A stretch of 23,944 nt of DNA, taken from positions 1 through 23,944 of the IMG/VR virus record IMGVR_UViG_3300032291_001752; one strand, given 5' to 3'. How positions within the stretch are numbered: the first letter of the stretch is position 1; each line of letters starts with the position of its first letter. The stretch comes from a virus. This document shows, in pieces, positions 7,434 through 15,320 of this stretch. The notes under the pieces are model-generated. The model did no database searches, was not told the DNA's origin, and saw nothing but the letters and a program-made list of their open reading frames with translations. The position numbers were made by a program, and so were the translations under genes.

Positions 7434-8519
7434 TCAGCTGCCGCCCAGGGCGCGCGCGAGTGTCAGGCCGCCCAGGATCTGGGACAGGCCCGAGGGCTGG
7501 TAGGTCGACGCAGGGCCCGTCGTGGTCGTGTTCGTCGTCTGCGAGTAAGGCTGGCCGCGCACGAGGTTCGACAGGAAGCCGAGCTGAGCCTGCGGGTAGT
7601 CCCGCTGCGCCACGAAGTCCTGGTAAGCCACGTCCAGGTTCCGCTGGTCGAGGGCCTGCTGCTGCTTGCCCATCTCCTCCAGCGCAGCCGTGTCGACGTA
7701 GCCCATCTGCTGGCCGACGCGACCAAGCGCTCCGAGCTGCTGACCGGCGTTGATCAGGTTCTGGTTCGCGGCGTTCTGCAGGTTGCCCTGAACCTGGCCG
7801 AGCTGACCGAGGTTCTGCTGCTCCTGCAGGCCGAGGTTGCCGATCGTCTGACCGATCTGGCCCTGGCGCCTCATGTCTTCCTGGGCCGCCGCCAGCGCGC
7901 CCTGGTAGCCCTTGTTCATCAGGTCGCCCTGGGCCGCCAGCGCGCTCTCCTGCACGTCTCGCAGCGCCTGGCCGGTGGCCTCCTGCATGCGGCTGGAGCC
8001 GAACTGGCCAGCCCGAACGAAGGTGTCGTTCACCTGTGGCAGCAGCTTCTCGCGCAGCTGCCGGGCCGCCAGGTCGCCCATCCGGTTCACGACTGCGTCC
8101 TGATAGGGGCTCATGTACTGGCCGACCATGCCCGGAGCCGTTTGCCCCGCAGCGCCGAGGTACGGCATCGCCCCCGCCGTCGGCGACATGCCGGTGGCGC
8201 GGGTGAGCGTCGGGTCCGCCGCCTGGAAGCCAGAGGTCTGCGTCGCCTGGTTGATGGCGCCGATGCCCTGGTTGATCGTCGGCGTGAAAGCGCCCTGCTG
8301 AGCGCGGGTGGCCGCGAAGGCGTCACGCTGGGCAGGGCTGAAGTCGGCGAGGCGTGCGGCGCCGTAGGTCTGGTAGGGCTCGGCCGCGACGGCGTTGCCC
8401 TTGGCCAGCAGGCCCTGCGTGTAGTCGGACAGCCACTGCGGGATGTTCGCGGCGGTCGTGCCGTAGGTGTTGACCGAGGGCGGAGCCTTGCCCTGGAAGA
8501 GGAAGTCGGCGACGCTCAT
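7434..8519 (-). CDS. helical internal virion protein
   Basis: 361 residues, starting MSVADFLFQGKAPPSVNTYG 4 nt after the previous stop. A flexible N-terminus with several Tyr/Pro-Ser motifs (YMSPYQDAVVNRM) leads into a long amphipathic helical region: RQLREKLLPQVNDTFVRAG, then QEATGQALRDVQESALAAQ, then a Gln/Asn/Leu-rich stretch with heptad-like LGQLGQVQGNLQNAANQ. The Ser/Thr-rich segment TTNTTTTGPASTYQPSG precedes a short hydrophobic C-terminus. The YMSPYQ...R.....R.L.......FGSSRMQEA arrangement is familiar from short-tailed environmental phages, where it is usually annotated as an internal or structural protein. No enzyme motif. It is the second of four large proteins after the nozzle genes. 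Confidence 0.7.
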   Translation of the reverse strand: MSVADFLFQGKAPPSVNTYGTTAANIPQWLSDYTQGLLAKGNAVAAEPYQTYGAARLADFSPAQRDAFAATRAQQGAFTPTINQGIGAINQATQTSGFQAADPTLTRATGMSPTAGAMPYLGAAGQTAPGMVGQYMSPYQDAVVNRMGDLAARQLREKLLPQVNDTFVRAGQFGSSRMQEATGQALRDVQESALAAQGDLMNKGYQGALAAAQEDMRRQGQIGQTIGNLGLQEQQNLGQLGQVQGNLQNAANQNLINAGQQLGALGRVGQQMGYVDTAALEEMGKQQQALDQRNLDVAYQDFVAQRDYPQAQLGFLSNLVRGQPYSQTTNTTTTGPASTYQPSGLSQILGGLTLARALGGS

Positions 8520-8523
8520 GGGC

Positions 8524-9774
8524 TCACCCCTCCATCTTGAGGTAGCGTGACGGATCCTTCGCGTCGGGGCTCATGCGCCCGCGTGCGAGGCCGCCCGCCT
8601 TGTGCTTGCGGATCTGCTCGCGCATCTGATCGAGCTTCTTCGCGCCGGCGTCGGACGAGCCGTCGCCCAGCATGGACACCGTCTCGGCGTCGAAGACGTA
8701 CTCGCCATCCGACAGAAGCGCCGGGATCCGATCCTCGCGGCCGTGGCCGTCCCCCTTGACGTACCGGCCGTGGGCGGCGCGCTGGAGGCCTCCCATGGCC
8801 GCAGGGGTGCGCGGCATCTCCGGCAGCTCGTTGTCATCGTAGAAGTCCCGCTCGCCGCCGGAGATGGCGTAGCGGCGCATGTCCCCCTCCGGCTGCATGC
8901 GCGTGCGGCGAAACTCGACCTGCGGGAGGGGGCGGTTCATGTTGGGGTCGTTCTGCTGGGGCGCCGAGGCGGCCCCGCCAGACTGGCCGCTGCCACCGCC
9001 CAGAGCCGCATTTGCAACCAACCCGAGGCCGGCCAGCTGGCCCACCCGGTTCAGCATGGATGTGCCGCCAGCTGCCGCGCCGCCCGCAGGCCCTCCGCCA
9101 CCTGCAGCCTCAAGGGCAGCTAGACCGCTCGGCCCGCTAATGCCGCCCGGCGAGAGGCCAGCCCCTGCCGCAGCCGGCGCTCCGTTGAACAGGTTGTTGA
9201 TGCTGGAGGCGATGCCGGAGCCCCCGGTGGGGGAGAAGATGCCGCCGGAGAAGATGTTGCCGTCTGCGGCCGGCGTGCCGGTGAGGCCCATGGCGGGCAG
9301 CGCGTAGCCCGCCAGGCCACCAGTCAGGCCGCCCGCGAGCGCGCCCTTGGCGCCGCCCGTCAGGCCGCCCAAGCCAGCGCCGATCAGGCCGCTGCCGACC
9401 GTCGAGGCCGCCGTGCCCGTCAGGCCCAGGCCGGCGCCGAGCGCCGTGCCGACGCCCGGGGCGAGCGCAGTCAGGGCCACCGTCGCCACCGGGGCAGCCC
9501 ACTGCTTGAACCACTTCTGCTTCCAGAAGGGCTTGAAGGCGTACATGCCCGTCTCGGGGTTTCGCTCGGGAGGACCGAAGTGCCGGACCATCTCCTCGAA
9601 CTCGGCCTTGTTGACGTGGACGATCATGCTGTCGCCGCCCTCGCCCGCGCCGGCGACCCGCTTGGCCGATCGGGCCAGTCCGCCCTTGGCATAGGGGGTC
9701 GCGCTCGGCTGGGTCATGTCGACCATGACCGGCGTGTAGCTGACGCGCTCGTAGGAGACTGCATTTCCGTTCAT
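8524..9774 (-). CDS. Gly/Ala-rich virion protein with HVN and IPALLSDGEYV motifs
   Basis: 416 residues. The ATG at 9774 follows the previous stop by one base; the frame is open to 9831, but that stretch runs antisense-free through the preceding gene and is unlikely to be used. The N-terminus has YAKGGLARSAKR, then SMIVHVNKAEFEEM and NPETGMYAF, a combination seen in phage proteins annotated as internal or tape-measure-like. Residues about 95-185 are strongly hydrophobic and Gly-rich (glycine-zipper type, no charges), consistent with membrane insertion during ejection. The C-terminal domain has GREDRIPALLSDGEYVFDAE (about 346-365), similar to the 'VPAMLSPGEYV' module of many tail proteins, then HKAGGLARGRM. 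Probably an ejection or tail-interior protein; function inferred. Confidence 0.7.
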   Translation of the reverse strand: MNGNAVSYERVSYTPVMVDMTQPSATPYAKGGLARSAKRVAGAGEGGDSMIVHVNKAEFEEMVRHFGPPERNPETGMYAFKPFWKQKWFKQWAAPVATVALTALAPGVGTALGAGLGLTGTAASTVGSGLIGAGLGGLTGGAKGALAGGLTGGLAGYALPAMGLTGTPAADGNIFSGGIFSPTGGSGIASSINNLFNGAPAAAGAGLSPGGISGPSGLAALEAAGGGGPAGGAAAGGTSMLNRVGQLAGLGLVANAALGGGSGQSGGAASAPQQNDPNMNRPLPQVEFRRTRMQPEGDMRRYAISGGERDFYDDNELPEMPRTPAAMGGLQRAAHGRYVKGDGHGREDRIPALLSDGEYVFDAETVSMLGDGSSDAGAKKLDQMREQIRKHKAGGLARGRMSPDAKDPSRYLKMEG

Positions 9775-9775
9775 G

Positions 9776-10012
9776 TCATACCTCGGCGAGCGCCATCTGA
9801 ACGAACCTCTCAGCCCAATCCCGCCAGTCATCGAAGGGGTCCGGGATCGGGGGCAGTGTAGCCGAAATCTTCGGAATAGCTATGACACGGTTGGCCCAGT
9901 CTTTCCACTTTTCCGGGTCGTCAAGCCGGGAAATGGCGCCGTACCTCTCCAGCGTCAGGGCCATCATGTCAGTCCACTCGCTGACGTCCATGTTTCGGGT
10001 CGGCAGGATCAC
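9776..10012 (-). CDS. small hypothetical virion-operon protein
   Basis: 78 residues from a GTG that overlaps the nozzle stop (GTGA); a Met at residue 8 is an alternative start. The sequence is Trp-rich, with two related segments, DDPEKWKDWANRVIAI and DPFDDWRDWAERFVQM, that look like a helical duplication around a proline hinge (LPPIPDPF). Small proteins with a 'P.P..F.DW.dWA.rf' ending directly follow the nozzle gene in other short-tailed phages I recall. A structural adaptor or chaperone role is possible but unproven. Confidence 0.65.
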   Translation of the reverse strand: MILPTRNMDVSEWTDMMALTLERYGAISRLDDPEKWKDWANRVIAIPKISATLPPIPDPFDDWRDWAERFVQMALAEV

Positions 10013-11541
10013 GACAGGATCCTCGCGTCCGCAGGCTCGAGGTGGGCGATGACCTGGCCCATCTGGTAGTCGCCGCCGATGGTGTTGCTCTCGAAGATCA
10101 GCCGCAGCTCGCGCCGGATCTCCTTCAGGAACACGACCTGCTCAGAGGGGTCGGTGGCGATCGCCGGGAACGTCCGGGCATCACTGGGCACGGCCGGCGC
10201 TCGGGCATTGTATCGGCCAGTCACGCGCACCGTCATGTCGCCCCGCTGCACGAAGTCGGGCTCGATGATCGAGATGCGAAGGGCCTTGTTCGTCGCGTCC
10301 TTCGGCAGCGCCGCGAGCGAGATATCGGCGGTCTCGAAATAGGATCGGATCGCGTTGATGCTGATGCCGTCGATCTCGTCGAAGCCAGCCTCGTGCTGCC
10401 AGAGGTTCTGGGTCGCCGTCGTGGGGGAGGAGCCGACCATCAGCGGCTTCGCGCTCACGTTCACGAAGATCCCGCCGGAGCGGCCGGCGTTCGGTAGCGC
10501 GGTGTCGTACCATGTCTGCTCGCGCACGTTGTAGATCACGGCGTGCGTGCATTCGGTCGCGTTGCCGAAGGGGAAGCACCACCAGATCTCGCCGTAGCGC
10601 GGCACCGCCATGGCGAAGACCTTCTGGCGCTGCTCGAAGTTCAGGTTGTCGAAGAACCAGTTCAGGTTCATCGGGTTCGGCACTTCGCGCACGACGCCGT
10701 TGAACATCAGGAAGCGATCGACGGCCGCCCAGTAATAGACGCCATCGTACTCGATCACGCCCTGGCTCGACAGGATCGAGCTGGTGGCGCTGACGGTATC
10801 GAACTGGAACACCGGCGCGCCGCCCACGAAGGTCGCGCGGATCACGCTGTCGAGCGACCAGAAAATGCCGGAGGGCGAGTTGCCTGGGCCGGCGCGGAGC
10901 GGCAAGCCCTTCACGATCTTCTGCCCGGTGACGTAGCCGTCGCCCGAGCCCGCAGCCGTCCAGTCGTTCGGGTTTCCTGGCACCGACCAAGCGACGTAGC
11001 CATCAGTGCCGTAGGCGAAGACGTAGGGGTGCAGCACGACGATGCCGCCGGAGACCTGGGGAGCGCTGCCGCCGGCAGCCACGAGCGCGCCGGTGCCGGT
11101 CATGTCGCCGACGTAGATCGGCTTGTTCGTGGTCTCGTCCTGGTTCACGAGGTTCAAGCCGGCGTGCGCAATGAGCTTCTGACCGCCCGTCACGGTGTCG
11201 AAGAGCACGTCGAACTGCCAGAGGTGTGCGGTATTCGACACGAAGCCGGCGGGGGTGCGGTCGACGACCGGCGAAGCGACCGCCTGATTGTCGACGATCA
11301 CCTGCTCGACGCGCGCCTGCTCGCCGACGTGGACGTAGGTCTGCCCGTTCTCGGAGAAGGCGTGCATGCCGCGCGCCAGGCCAGCGAGCTGGTTCGTGGC
11401 GCGCCGGTAGCCCCCCATCTTGCGCGGGTAGCCACGCTGGAAGCGGCACCATTGACCGTCGACGTAGTGGTCACCCTGAAAGACCGTGCCGTCGCGCTTG
11501 ATGCCGGGCGTTGAGCGGACGATCGTGGGCGCGGCCGGCAT
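10009..11541 (-). CDS. tail nozzle / beta-propeller hub protein (P22 gp10-like)
   Basis: 510 residues, starting MPAAPTIVRSTPGIKRDGTV; the ATG overlaps the upstream stop (TGATG). It opens with the characteristic GTVFQGDHYVDGQWCRFQRG and PRKMGGYRR, then repeated strand-turn segments (GQTYVHVGEQARVEQVI, PYVFAYGTDGYVAWSVPGNP, VIEYDGVYYWAAVDRFLMFN, VPRYGEIWWCFPFGNATEC, VIYNVREQTWYDTALPNAGR). This is the pattern of the beta-propeller tail proteins of podoviruses: P22 gp10, T7 gp12 or the SU10 nozzle, which close the tail tip below the adaptor ring and hold the packaged DNA. The C-terminal 100 residues form a beta-sandwich-like domain (MTVRVTGRYNAR, RRELRLIFESNTIGGDYQMG). Length is usual for the family. 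A frame upstream to 11826 is only an extension into the previous gene. Confidence 0.85.
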   Translation of the reverse strand: MPAAPTIVRSTPGIKRDGTVFQGDHYVDGQWCRFQRGYPRKMGGYRRATNQLAGLARGMHAFSENGQTYVHVGEQARVEQVIVDNQAVASPVVDRTPAGFVSNTAHLWQFDVLFDTVTGGQKLIAHAGLNLVNQDETTNKPIYVGDMTGTGALVAAGGSAPQVSGGIVVLHPYVFAYGTDGYVAWSVPGNPNDWTAAGSGDGYVTGQKIVKGLPLRAGPGNSPSGIFWSLDSVIRATFVGGAPVFQFDTVSATSSILSSQGVIEYDGVYYWAAVDRFLMFNGVVREVPNPMNLNWFFDNLNFEQRQKVFAMAVPRYGEIWWCFPFGNATECTHAVIYNVREQTWYDTALPNAGRSGGIFVNVSAKPLMVGSSPTTATQNLWQHEAGFDEIDGISINAIRSYFETADISLAALPKDATNKALRISIIEPDFVQRGDMTVRVTGRYNARAPAVPSDARTFPAIATDPSEQVVFLKEIRRELRLIFESNTIGGDYQMGQVIAHLEPADARILS

Positions 11542-12812
11542 CAGAAAGAGCCGCCGTTGATGTTGCCGGCCTGAGCCACGCCAAGCGCCGACCACGCCGC
11601 AGCTTGGTTGGCAGCTATCATGAGCGCGTTGCCCACGGTGGTAGCGCCAATGGCGGTTCGCGCAGCCGCCTGGGATGCGGCCTGAAAGACCGAGGTGCCT
11701 GTGCTGGTGCCGCCCAGATTGATCAGGGCCGCGCCTGCAGTGGTCGCTCCTGTTCCGCCCTGGGCAACCGAGATCGGAAACGCCAAGCCTGCGGTGTCGC
11801 CCTGCACCACGTTGGTGCCGTCGCAATAGAGAATTGAGGCGGCGCCTTGGTTGACCACCACGCCCGTGCCGGCGGCCGTTTTCACCGTCAGCGTGAAAGC
11901 GCCCGTCGTCGCGTTGGTCACCCAGTACTGCTGCACCGTCGCCGGGACGATGATCTCGCGGTTCGCGATCAGCGCGCCGGTGAAGCGGTAGGCGATGCGA
12001 TTGAGCTGACCGCCCGTCAGGGTGAAGGCCCCGCCACCGGAGACATTGATCGCGGTGTAGTCGAAGGCGAAGGTCGCGCTCTGGCCGAGGCCGATCGTGT
12101 AGAAGCCGGTGCCGTCGCAGATCACGAAGCAGCTATCACTGGGCTGCAACGAGAGCGTCGAGAGACCGTTGATCGTCTGAGCGCCTGTTGGGTCAATCGT
12201 GAGCGCGCCAGTGCCAGCGTTGCGGACCAGCACGAACCAGTCCGAGCCGAGCGTCAGGGCGTCATCCGGAACCAAGGATCCGGCCGTGCCAGAGTAGAGC
12301 AGCAGCGACGCGCGGTCGTTGACGCCGGTGATGTAGCCGGAGCTGCTGAAGGTGATGACCGGAACCGACTGGTTCAGCGTCGTCGAGATCGCCTTGATGC
12401 CAGCTCCAGCGAGAGAGGCAGCGTTCGCAACCGAAATCGAGGCGCCGTATTGAAACACCCGCCAGGTTCCGGCGGCGGTGGTGTTGTCGGTCAGGTAGAT
12501 CTGCCAGGCCGACCCGGGAGCGATGGAAACGAGGGCGCCACCCGCCGCGTTCTGGACGACGACGTTATTCAGGCCGACGTTGTTGAACAGAACGGTCTCC
12601 CCGACCGACACCAGCGTCGCGTCCGGCATCCGCAGCGCGAGCGATGGAGCATTCGCGGTCACGTCGATGATCGCGGCGACGGCCGGCAGTCCGCTGCTCT
12701 CAAGCGGCCAGTTCAGCTGCAGCGGGCTGTTGGCACCCGTGAGGGCATAGGAGGCATAGGAAACCTGGGCGGGCCCGATCGGCGTTCCACCGAAGACAGA
12801 AGTGTAGGACAC
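11541..12812 (-). CDS. tail fibre-like protein (adaptor-nozzle interval)
   Basis: 423 residues starting MSYTSVFGGTPIGPAQVSYA. The N-terminal 130 residues form a beta-sandwich-like module (SYALTGANSPLQLNWPLES, LFNNVGLNNVVVQNAAGG, GSAWQIYLTDN), typical of virion-attachment domains at the base of podovirus fibres. It is followed by Thr/Gly/Ala-rich beta repeats and a short segment ISVAQGGTGATTAGAA shared with the other two fibre genes. The C-terminal stretch is helical and Ala-rich (QAASQAAARTAIG) and ends GNINGGSF, nearly the same as the end of the 1402-aa fibre. Its place between adaptor and nozzle suggests it anchors fibres to the tail. No enzymatic motif is seen, so it is probably not a depolymerase spike by itself. 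Confidence 0.75.
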   Translation of the reverse strand: MSYTSVFGGTPIGPAQVSYASYALTGANSPLQLNWPLESSGLPAVAAIIDVTANAPSLALRMPDATLVSVGETVLFNNVGLNNVVVQNAAGGALVSIAPGSAWQIYLTDNTTAAGTWRVFQYGASISVANAASLAGAGIKAISTTLNQSVPVITFSSSGYITGVNDRASLLLYSGTAGSLVPDDALTLGSDWFVLVRNAGTGALTIDPTGAQTINGLSTLSLQPSDSCFVICDGTGFYTIGLGQSATFAFDYTAINVSGGGAFTLTGGQLNRIAYRFTGALIANREIIVPATVQQYWVTNATTGAFTLTVKTAAGTGVVVNQGAASILYCDGTNVVQGDTAGLAFPISVAQGGTGATTAGAALINLGGTSTGTSVFQAASQAAARTAIGATTVGNALMIAANQAAAWSALGVAQAGNINGGSF

Positions 12813-12814
12813 GG

Positions 12815-13468
12815 TCAGGCCTCCCGCCGCTGGGCGTTGCGGTCGATGATCTTCTGCGCGTCCTCGGCCGCCAGCAGGCCCACCGCCTCGTCATAGTAGG
12901 ACTTCCAGGTCGCGATGCGCTCGTCGTTCTTCAGGAACGGCGTGGCCTCGAGGAGCGACCCGTAGAGCAGCGCCTGGGGCGCGTACTCGGTCAGCCAGTT
13001 GGTCTGCAGGTCGTCGCCCAGCAGAGGCGGCAGCGCATAGTAGAGCACCTCGAACGGGTAGGCCCGATCGGGCGTCGGTGAGATCAGCCAATGCTGGTAG
13101 TTGTAGTCGGCGTAGAAGCGCGGCTTGGCGCGCTGCGCCTCATCTGGCCATACGTTCCGACAGTACTCGTAGGAGCGGCCGAAGATCGGGGTGCGCTCGT
13201 TGAAGGTGGCGCCGTCGCCGAAGTTGAAGGAGATCGTGTCGCGCCACCGATCGGGCTTGGCGTAGACCGACGTGCCGGCCGCCATGGTGGTGGTGACAAC
13301 CTCGGTCGTGCCCTGGATCTTCAGCTGCCGCGCAAGGCGGCGCTCGCAGAACCCGATGAAGGTCGGGATCTCGTTGTGGACGGTCGGGTCGCTCGCCTCG
13401 GTCAGGCCGCGCTCGAGGTAGCGGGCGATGTCCGCCTTGAGCGAGGCGTAGGTCATGGCGGTTGCCAT
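12815..13468 (-). CDS. head-to-tail adaptor (SU10 adaptor-like)
   Basis: 217 residues. GAGGAG lies 8 nt upstream of the first ATG, favouring it over the Met four codons on. The opening AMTYASLKADIARYLERG and the pattern VHNEIPTFIGFCERRLARQ, then WPDEAQRAKPRFYADYNYQ, then LTEYAPQALLYGSLLEATPF and a helical tail (WKSYYDEAVGLLAAEDAQK) match the family I know as SU10 adaptor proteins of podoviruses. They form a ring below the portal and connect head to nozzle. Length fits. The gene starts a tail-assembly unit after the lysis block and is followed by the fibre-like and nozzle genes, as expected of an adaptor. Confidence rests on the overall pattern, not on an alignment. Confidence 0.8.
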   Translation of the reverse strand: MATAMTYASLKADIARYLERGLTEASDPTVHNEIPTFIGFCERRLARQLKIQGTTEVVTTTMAAGTSVYAKPDRWRDTISFNFGDGATFNERTPIFGRSYEYCRNVWPDEAQRAKPRFYADYNYQHWLISPTPDRAYPFEVLYYALPPLLGDDLQTNWLTEYAPQALLYGSLLEATPFLKNDERIATWKSYYDEAVGLLAAEDAQKIIDRNAQRREA

Positions 13469-13484
13469 TACGACAACTCCTCGG

Positions 13485-13502
13485 GCGCGCGCCCACGCGC
13501 GC
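13485..13502. other. GC-only hairpin upstream of the adaptor gene
   Basis: Within the 103-nt gap between endolysin and adaptor, GCGCGCG-CCCA-CGCGCGC forms a perfect 7-bp stem with a 4-nt loop, ending only 16 nt before the adaptor ATG and next to its GAGGAG site. It has no T-run and could modulate adaptor translation or act as a transcript boundary. The rest of the gap (13503-13571) has no promoter or RNA pattern I can identify. Confidence 0.4.
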
Positions 13503-13571
13503 TGGTATCCGGCAGCCTACCATCGGCGGCAGAAAATGGGTAGCGCCGAGAGCTGGCACCGGTCCCCGGCA

Positions 13572-14096
13572 TCAGGCGACTTGGCTCCCGACGGCCTTCG
13601 CCCCGATCTCGCCCGCCTCGGTGACCCGGCGCGTCCAGCCCTTGCCGAAGGTGGCAAAGGTCGGAAGGGCCTCAAGGAAGTGCTGCCGGCTGCGCTGGAA
13701 GGCGGCGATAAGGGCGGCGGGATCCTGGGCACTGGCCAAGGCCAGGGTTTTCGGGCCGATCGACCCGTCTGGCGTTGCGCCTACGGCGGCCTGCAGCGTC
13801 TTGGCCGCCCGGCCGGGACCGCTGTTCACCGCCATGTCGAACACGACGTAGTCGACGCCAGAGGGCAGCTCGTCGCCGCGCACGGCGTCCCAGTACCGGG
13901 CCTTGTAGATCGTCCGCAGGTGCTCGGGGGAGATGGCCCGCAGCTCGTCCTTCGTGGCCTGGCGGCCGAGCCAGTCGGAATAGGTCTTGAGGGTGACGCC
14001 CTTCATGGTGGCGCCGCCCGGGTCGGCCGGGTGGTCGGCCCAGCCGCCCTCATGCTTCAGGACATGGGCGAGGCTGGTCTCGAAGTTCTGCTTCAC
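13572..14096 (-). CDS. endolysin, GH108 family muramidase
   Basis: 174 residues. It cuts the sugar backbone of peptidoglycan to release progeny. The N-terminal half carries KHEGGWADHP and DPGGATMKGVT, the signature of glycoside hydrolase family 108; Glu16 is the expected catalytic acid. RTIYKARYWDAVRGDELP is the usual follow-up segment. The C-terminal half (MAVNSGPGRAAKTLQAAVG, TPDGSIGPKTL) is the peptidoglycan-binding domain that normally follows GH108 (PF09374 type). No signal peptide is seen, so export should depend on the holin. Length is typical. The ATG overlaps the holin stop (ATGA), fixing the start. This is one of the surest calls in the window. Confidence 0.93.
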   Translation of the reverse strand: MKQNFETSLAHVLKHEGGWADHPADPGGATMKGVTLKTYSDWLGRQATKDELRAISPEHLRTIYKARYWDAVRGDELPSGVDYVVFDMAVNSGPGRAAKTLQAAVGATPDGSIGPKTLALASAQDPAALIAAFQRSRQHFLEALPTFATFGKGWTRRVTEAGEIGAKAVGSQVA

Positions 14097-14614
14097 TTGC
14101 TGTCCTTCAATACCTGATTGAGCTGCTGGGTCTTTTCGCGGGATCCGGCAGAGGAGCCGAAGTAGTAGCTGATGATGGCGCCCCAGGCCGTGCCAAGGGT
14201 GCCCAGCATGACGAGCATCGCCTCGCCGCCGTTGGCGGGGAGCCCGTTGGCGATCATCCAGGAGAGGACGCCGAAGAAGCCGAACGTAACAGCCGCCGCC
14301 AGAGCGCGCGGGGTCCAGTCGCCGGTCTTCACCTCGCGGTCGCGGGCGCTGTTGCGATCGGCCGCGTCGATGCGCTGGATGTCGATCTCCAGCTCCTTCA
14401 TCCGCACCGTGAAGTCCTGCTCGGCCTTCTTCAGCGCGAGCAGCTGCTCTGGCGTGGCGTTTTTCGCGGCCTCGGCCAGCTCTGCCTCGGTGCCATCCGG
14501 CTTGCCCAGCAGGGCCTCAGAGATGGCGCGCGTGGCCATGCCCGCGAGCGGGCCGCCGACGGCCGTGGCGATGGACGGTGCGACCGTCCTAACGAGGTTG
14601 AGGAGCTGGTCCAT
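14093..14614 (-). CDS. holin, 3TM family (gene transfer agent type)
   Basis: 173 residues with GGAGG 6 nt before the ATG. The N-terminal 35 residues are a hydrophobic/amphipathic helix (APSIATAVGGPLAGMATRA); a charged helical domain follows, with the diagnostic segment DRNSARDREVKTGDWTPRAL. Two clear transmembrane segments lie at about 104-124 and 131-152, and the C-terminus is charged. This layout matches the Holin_3TM family (PF11351), known from gene transfer agents and many proteobacterial phages. It would form the inner-membrane lesion that lets the endolysin out. The direct ATGA coupling to a GH108 endolysin strongly supports the lysis role. Confidence 0.88.
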   Translation of the reverse strand: MDQLLNLVRTVAPSIATAVGGPLAGMATRAISEALLGKPDGTEAELAEAAKNATPEQLLALKKAEQDFTVRMKELEIDIQRIDAADRNSARDREVKTGDWTPRALAAAVTFGFFGVLSWMIANGLPANGGEAMLVMLGTLGTAWGAIISYYFGSSAGSREKTQQLNQVLKDSK

Positions 14615-15080
14615 TTCGGGCCTCCAGGAGAGCCAGGCGGCGCTCCAGTTCGACGATTGCGCGGGTTAGGTCGGCCCGAATGGCGGCGCGGGCTGCTGCG
14701 GCGTCAGCGGCCATCTCAAGCCGACCACGCTCGATGCCCGCCATGCTCCGCTCGCGGTCCAGCGTCATGTTGCCACGGGCAATGGAAGCGTCGCGCTCCA
14801 CCTGCTCGATCCGGCTCGACAGTTGCTCCCGGATCTGGGCCATGTCGATGGTCGTGCCCTGCGGCGGGATCGCCCGGTTGTCCTGCGTCACGACCACGGC
14901 GATGCGAGACTTGAGGATGGTGATCTCGTTGTTCGCCGACGACAGGGATGTCATCAGGTACACGACGCAGGAGAAGAGGATCGGTATGGCGGCGAAGACG
15001 ACCTTCTCGATCAGCGCGCCCTTCGACGCGTTGGCCGCCATCTGCTCCGACATCTGAGCCTGTTTGACCGCGTCCGACAT
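14589..15080 (-). CDS. membrane-anchored coiled-coil protein of the lysis block
   Basis: 163 residues. GGAGG overlaps the upstream TAG stop and sits 5 nt before the ATG. A short polar N-terminus is followed by one transmembrane helix at about 28-46 (VVFAAIPILFSCVVYLMTS) and then a long charged coiled coil (ILKSRIAVVV, IREQLSSRIEQVERDASIA, then Arg/Ala/Glu-rich to the end). This type-II-like layout is seen in phage proteins near holins, including DUF7201-like proteins and inner-membrane spanin components. No lipoprotein partner gene is visible, so spanin is only one possibility. It overlaps the holin start by 26 nt. Role inferred from position and topology. Confidence 0.7.
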   Translation of the reverse strand: MSDAVKQAQMSEQMAANASKGALIEKVVFAAIPILFSCVVYLMTSLSSANNEITILKSRIAVVVTQDNRAIPPQGTTIDMAQIREQLSSRIEQVERDASIARGNMTLDRERSMAGIERGRLEMAADAAAARAAIRADLTRAIVELERRLALLEARNGPAPQPR

Positions 15081-15089
15081 GCCGTCCTC

Positions 15090-15320
15090 CTACTTGTCCG
15101 CCTTGCGTTCCAGGCGGTCGAAGATGGCTTTCACCATCGACTTGATGTCCTGGATGTCTGCCCGATAGTCGTCCTTGCTGACGTAGGACGTATGAAGCTC
15201 TCGCTCGATGTGCTTCATCTCGTCCTGCAGCGTGCGGACGCTCTCCCAGACGACCTTCAGCATCCACCCGATTGCCGCTCCGGCGATCCCGACGGCGATG
15301 TTGTAGAGGTCTTGGGTCAT
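15090..15320 (-). CDS. small membrane protein with coiled coil, lysis block
   Basis: 76 residues starting directly after the previous stop (TAAATG). One hydrophobic segment near the N-terminus (IAVGIAGAAIGWMLKVVW) is followed by a charged coiled coil with KDDYRADIQDIKSMVKAIFD and the ending LERKADK. The pattern resembles XhlA-type and other small phage membrane proteins that accompany holins. It could be an accessory holin, an antiholin or a membrane tether. The short topology (N-out or N-in single pass) cannot be decided from sequence. It is the first of four consecutive genes with a lysis flavour. Confidence 0.65.
   Translation of the reverse strand: MTQDLYNIAVGIAGAAIGWMLKVVWESVRTLQDEMKHIERELHTSYVSKDDYRADIQDIKSMVKAIFDRLERKADK

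Noticed and set aside
6614-8540. Long plus-strand open frames opposite the internal virion genes
   Set aside because: Same antisense effect of high GC; no recognisable motifs and no ribosome sites.
11541-12812. Depolymerase tailspike
   Set aside because: No pectate-lyase-like repeats or catalytic acidic cluster; composition fits a passive fibre or anchor.
13469-13571. tRNA or small RNA in the gap after the endolysin
   Set aside because: No cloverleaf or conserved tRNA arms; only a short GC hairpin next to the ribosome site.
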